Assembly (NCBI GenBank): GCA_021299075.1
Contig: JAJTFU010000029.1
Location: forward strand, 1-20,003
Reading direction: 5' to 3'
Source: Novosphingobium sp.
GTDB taxonomy: Bacteria; Pseudomonadota; Alphaproteobacteria; Sphingomonadales; Sphingomonadaceae
Length of the DNA stretch: 20,003 nt
The notes below the pieces were generated by a model. It saw only the letters and a list, made by a program, of their open reading frames with translations, was not told the DNA's origin and did not search any database. The translations under genes and the position numbers were made by a program. Positions 16,646 through 20,003 of the stretch are shown one piece after another. Every line of letters starts with the position of its first letter. Positions within the stretch are counted from its first letter, which is position 1.

Positions 16646-18868
16646 CTAAGCGAGCTTGACCCCGCGGTGCTTGACCTCGACGGTACCGAACTTGGGCAGG
16701 CTGAGCGGCGCACCCGGCTGCTGGATCAGCTGCATCGGATATTGCCCCTTGGGCAGCGCCTGCAGCGGCATGCCGGCTTGCGCAAGGACATAGGGCGAGA
16801 CGCGGTGACGGGTGCACAGGCCGCCGGCGCCGTCATCGACCAGCGGCTGCTCGAATTCGAGCCCCTGCATCGCCCCGGCGCTGCGGCGGACCACAGCGAC
16901 GGCCAGCTGGCCCTCGCCGAAATCGACCACGAAGGGCGTATCCAACGGCACGTCGACCAGGCCTTCGACCATGCAGCCAGTGCGCGAAAGGTTGCGCATC
17001 ATGGCTTCGTAGCGGTGATCTTCGTGGATCAGGCCGACCCGGCGCAGCACGGTGCGGCGGTCCGGACGGTAGCGGCTCGGGCCATCGGGCTCGATCACCC
17101 AATCCCCGCTCAACAGCTGCTCGATCACGTCATCGCCGGAAACGGCCGAGGCATAGATGAAGCCCTGGATCTGGTTGACGCCAAGCTTGCGCATGGCTTC
17201 CAGCTCGTCGTGAGCCTCGATCCCTTCGGCTGTCGTGTCCATGTTCAGCGCCTTGGCCAGACTGACGATCGAGGAGATGATCGCGGCATTGCGGCTGCCC
17301 GGCACGGTGACTTCGCTGATGAAGCTCTTGTCGATCTTGATCTTGTCGAACGGCGCGTGTTGCAGGTAGCTGAGCGAGGAATAGCCAGTGCCGAAATCGT
17401 CCAGCGCCAAACGCACGCCCAGCATCTTGAGCGCGGTGAACATTTCCTCGGTGGTAGACTTGTCACCCAGGAAGACGGACTCGGTCAGCTCCAGCTCGAG
17501 CCGCTCGGGCACCAGGCCCGAATGGGCCAATGCCTGGGCGACCAGCGTCGGGAAGCCGGCATTGCCGAACTGCGCGGCCGAAACGTTGACCGAAACCCGC
17601 ACGTTGCCCGGCCATTCGGCGGCATCGGCGCAGGCCTGCTTGAGCACCCAATCGCCCAGCTGGCCGATCAGGTTGGCTTCCTCGGCAATCGGGATGAAGA
17701 TGCCGGGCGCGATATCGCCCAGCTCGGGGTGCTCCCAGCGCGCCAACGCCTCGAGCGAGACCACCTTGTTGTCGGTTGCATCGACGATCGGCTGGTAGAC
17801 CACCCGCATCTGGTCACTGACCAGGGCATCGCGCAGGTCATCCTCGATCTGCTTGCGGCGTTCGGCCTCACTGTGGAGATCACTCGAATAGAAGCGGAAC
17901 TGCCCGCGCCCGCCGCCCTTTGAGGCATAGAGCGCAAGGTCAGCCGAGCGGACCAGCTCTTCGCTGTTTATCCCGTCGTAGGGCGCGATGGCGATACCCA
18001 CCGAGGCCCCGATCACGCAGCGGCTGCCGTCGATCTGGTAAGGCTGCGACAGCATGGTGATCACGGTCATCGCCAGTTCGCCCAGGCGGCCGCGATCATC
18101 GATATCGGGCAGGATCACCTGGAATTCATCGCCGCCAAGGCGGCCGATCTCGAAGCTCTTGTCGCCCAGTACGCGCTGCAGGCGCTGGGCGACCTGCTTG
18201 AGCAGTTCGTCACCCGCAGGGTGGCCAAGCGTATCGTTGACCTGCTTGAACCGGTCGAGGTCAAGCATGAAGATCGCGCAGGCGCGCTTGGCAGTCTTGT
18301 AGGCGGTCAGAATGGCGTTGAGCCGTTTGCCGATCCGGTGGCGGTTGGCGAGGCCAGTGAGCGAATCGTACTGGGCCAGGCGCGAGGCATCCTTGTGCGA
18401 CTGCCGGGTGGCCGTCACATCGACCGCGTTGCCGTAATAGCCCAGGAAATGCCCGCCGGCATCGAACTGCGGCCGACCAGCGATGGACCACCACAGCTCG
18501 ACGTTCTCGCTCGCCGCCTTGACCGGCAGGTCGGCAAAGGTCTTGCGGGCGCTGAGGATCAGCAGGAGCGTGCGCTCAACCCCATCGTCCTCGTCGCGCT
18601 CAAGAATGAACAGTGATTGGACCGGCTGGCCGACCAGTTGCTCCGGGGAAACGCCCAACACCTGCGAAACGCAGTCGGAGACGTAGGTCAGCCGCCCGTC
18701 GGAGCTGGTTGACCAGAACCAGCCATGGCCGGAGCGTTCATAGTCCTGCGCCAGTTCAAGCAGACGTTCGCGATCCGACTTGCTGATTTCGGGCGAGGTC
18801 CCGCTATCCCGCCGGCTGCCCAGCAGGTTCTTGAAGCGGCCTAGGGGTGAGGCGTTGCCTCCAGTCAT
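16646..18868 (-). CDS. PAS-GGDEF-EAL-PilZ c-di-GMP signalling protein
   Basis: The 740-residue cytoplasmic product combines a PAS-like sensor (about 40-155), a GGDEF diguanylate cyclase domain (about 165-325), an EAL phosphodiesterase domain (about 345-585) and a PilZ c-di-GMP-binding domain (about 600-680). GGDEF is exact at 245-249, with no RxxD inhibitory site. The EAL motif is at 373-375 (SLEALARW); NVSA, ELTES, DDFGTGYSSL, KIDKSF and TAEGIE are all present, so the phosphodiesterase should be active. PilZ shows RRTVLRR (RxxxR) and NLSRTG (NxSxxG). No membrane segment is seen. The PAS-like region could bind a small ligand or cofactor. The start has only a weak GAG. A paralogue lies 109 bases upstream on the same strand. 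The net direction, synthesis or breakdown, cannot be told. Confidence 0.95.
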   Translation of the reverse strand: MTGGNASPLGRFKNLLGSRRDSGTSPEISKSDRERLLELAQDYERSGHGWFWSTSSDGRLTYVSDCVSQVLGVSPEQLVGQPVQSLFILERDEDDGVERTLLLILSARKTFADLPVKAASENVELWWSIAGRPQFDAGGHFLGYYGNAVDVTATRQSHKDASRLAQYDSLTGLANRHRIGKRLNAILTAYKTAKRACAIFMLDLDRFKQVNDTLGHPAGDELLKQVAQRLQRVLGDKSFEIGRLGGDEFQVILPDIDDRGRLGELAMTVITMLSQPYQIDGSRCVIGASVGIAIAPYDGINSEELVRSADLALYASKGGGRGQFRFYSSDLHSEAERRKQIEDDLRDALVSDQMRVVYQPIVDATDNKVVSLEALARWEHPELGDIAPGIFIPIAEEANLIGQLGDWVLKQACADAAEWPGNVRVSVNVSAAQFGNAGFPTLVAQALAHSGLVPERLELELTESVFLGDKSTTEEMFTALKMLGVRLALDDFGTGYSSLSYLQHAPFDKIKIDKSFISEVTVPGSRNAAIISSIVSLAKALNMDTTAEGIEAHDELEAMRKLGVNQIQGFIYASAVSGDDVIEQLLSGDWVIEPDGPSRYRPDRRTVLRRVGLIHEDHRYEAMMRNLSRTGCMVEGLVDVPLDTPFVVDFGEGQLAVAVVRRSAGAMQGLEFEQPLVDDGAGGLCTRHRVSPYVLAQAGMPLQALPKGQYPMQLIQQPGAPLSLPKFGTVEVKHRGVKLA

Positions 18869-18977
18869 GTTTCTCGCTCGATAGTTGCCACATATTTCGG
18901 TGGGTCGCAGGGAAGTTTCTAACCGAACATGGTTGCGAAATGCCTAACGTCGGCCTCGCAATGCCGCACTGCTGCGG

Positions 18978-20003
18978 CTACTCGCCGATCACGCGGCGGC
19001 GGTTAATCAGGATATCGGTGTTACGCATTGCGGGTTGCTCGGTCCCCGGATGGCTGGCCAGCGGGGTGGCGAATTCGATCCCCATCCGGTCCTGCTGCGA
19101 CCAGCGCGTTGTAGCAGTCAGAATCTGGCCTTCGGCCCAGTGCAGGCGGAACAGCGTGCCCACCGGTACGTTCCACAAGCCTTCCACGAGCGCACCGGTG
19201 GTAGACAGGTTGCGGACCGTACCCTGGTATTGCTGCCCACCATGTTCAAGCACCACCTTGCGCAGCATGGTGTGGCGAGCGGCCCGGGCAGAGCGCGGAC
19301 CGCTGGGGATCGCAGTCATCCCCGAGGACAGGCGCTCGCTGGCTTCAGCGAAGCCCAGCGGCTTGTCATAGATGAAGCCCTGGACGTGGCTGCAGCCGAG
19401 GTGGCGGACCAGATCGAGCTCGTCGAAGGTCTCGACCCCCTCTGCAGTGGTTTCCATTCCCAACGCTTCGGCCAGGCTGACGATCGAGCTGATGATCGCG
19501 CCGTTGGGGCTGCCCGCCTGCGTCGCACCGCGCACGAACGACTGGTCGATCTTGATCTTGTTGAAAGGCGCACGCTTCAGGTAGCCGAGCGAAGAATAGC
19601 CGGTGCCGAAATCGTCGAGCACCAGCCGCACCCCGATCCGCTTGAGCGCGTTAAACATCTTCTCGACACCGGCGTCCTCATTGAGGAAGACGCTCTCGGT
19701 AATCTCCAGCTCGAGTCGGTCCGGACTGACCTGGGCGCTCGCCAGGGCCTGGGTCACCACTGCCGGCAGTCCGGGATTGGCGAACTGCAGCGGCGATACG
19801 TTGACTGCCACCCGCACCGATTCCGGCCAGTTGGCCAAGTCGGCACAGGCCGTGCGCAAGGCCCATTCGCCGATCTGGGCAATCAGACCGACATCCTCGG
19901 CAATCGGAATGAACTTGGCCGGTGACATCGGCCCGTGAACCGGATGGTTCCAGCGCAGCAGCGCCTCAAACCCGGTGATCCGCTCGGTCGTGGTCTGGAC
20001 GAC
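18978..20003 (-). CDS. EAL-PilZ c-di-GMP signalling protein, 5' end off the right edge
   Basis: The 341 visible residues cover most of an EAL domain (FEALLRW near the edge, NVSPLQF, EITESVF, DDFGTGYSSL, KIDQSF, TAEGVE and HVQGF) and a C-terminal PilZ domain with NLSTTG. The frame is open to the window edge, so the start and probably a GGDEF domain lie outside; the ATG at 19928 is internal. The protein is clearly a paralogue of the next gene downstream. In PilZ the stretch aligned with RRTVLRR reads RHTMLRK, so the first arginine of RxxxR appears to be histidine, which may weaken c-di-GMP binding. The C-terminus ends RRRVIGE and lacks the paralogue's longer tail. Function is secure for the EAL part. 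Confidence 0.93.
   Translation of the reverse strand, partial: VVQTTTERITGFEALLRWNHPVHGPMSPAKFIPIAEDVGLIAQIGEWALRTACADLANWPESVRVAVNVSPLQFANPGLPAVVTQALASAQVSPDRLELEITESVFLNEDAGVEKMFNALKRIGVRLVLDDFGTGYSSLGYLKRAPFNKIKIDQSFVRGATQAGSPNGAIISSIVSLAEALGMETTAEGVETFDELDLVRHLGCSHVQGFIYDKPLGFAEASERLSSGMTAIPSGPRSARAARHTMLRKVVLEHGGQQYQGTVRNLSTTGALVEGLWNVPVGTLFRLHWAEGQILTATTRWSQQDRMGIEFATPLASHPGTEQPAMRNTDILINRRRVIGE

Noticed and set aside
16595..17923. Plus-strand open frame of 442 codons
   Set aside because: Antisense to the EAL and PilZ part of the signalling gene, with no recognisable fold of its own.

Overview
The window looks like chromosome from a high-GC alphaproteobacterium, most likely Sphingomonadales. 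The evidence is gene order and content: bamD, recN and ligA lie close together, a DUF6481-type small protein is present, and c-di-GMP genes are abundant. This is inferred from reading the sequence; no database search was possible. Most of the window is ordinary housekeeping and accessory chromosome. I see no CRISPR array, insertion sequence, prophage, tRNA, rRNA or recognisable defence system.

Left part (1-7300), all on the minus strand. In transcription order from right to left it holds an Rrf2-type regulator, recN, a small lipoprotein, a GNAT acetyltransferase, a secreted protein of unknown function, a lipoprotein alpha/beta hydrolase, and ligA, whose 3' end lies off the left edge. The middle of ligA (about 545-1020) has clearly lower GC than its flanks, as if it had been replaced by recombination.

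Centre (7300-12300). A class A penicillin-binding protein on the plus strand converges on bamD with only 6 bases between stop codons. A gap of about 360 bases separates bamD from a divergent membrane-anchored GGDEF protein, which converges on a DUF6481-like gene with 3 bases between stops.

Right part (12300-20003), minus strand. lepA (elongation factor 4) carries a net 31-base deletion in the switch II/G3 region that breaks the frame. A diverged second copy of the last codons of lepA sits about 55 bases beyond its stop. Upstream are a MATE transporter and a TetR-family repressor in a 4-base-overlap operon, with a palindromic candidate operator over the TetR promoter and a tiny divergent reading frame. 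The right end holds two tandem paralogues: a PAS-GGDEF-EAL-PilZ protein and a second EAL-PilZ protein cut by the window edge.

The genes fall into four groups. ligA, recN and lepA serve replication, repair and translation. bamD, the penicillin-binding protein and the lipoproteins serve the cell envelope. Three proteins make, break or sense c-di-GMP. The MATE/TetR pair is a small efflux module. The most unusual observations are the mosaic ligA, the broken lepA with its tail remnant, and the TetR operator region.
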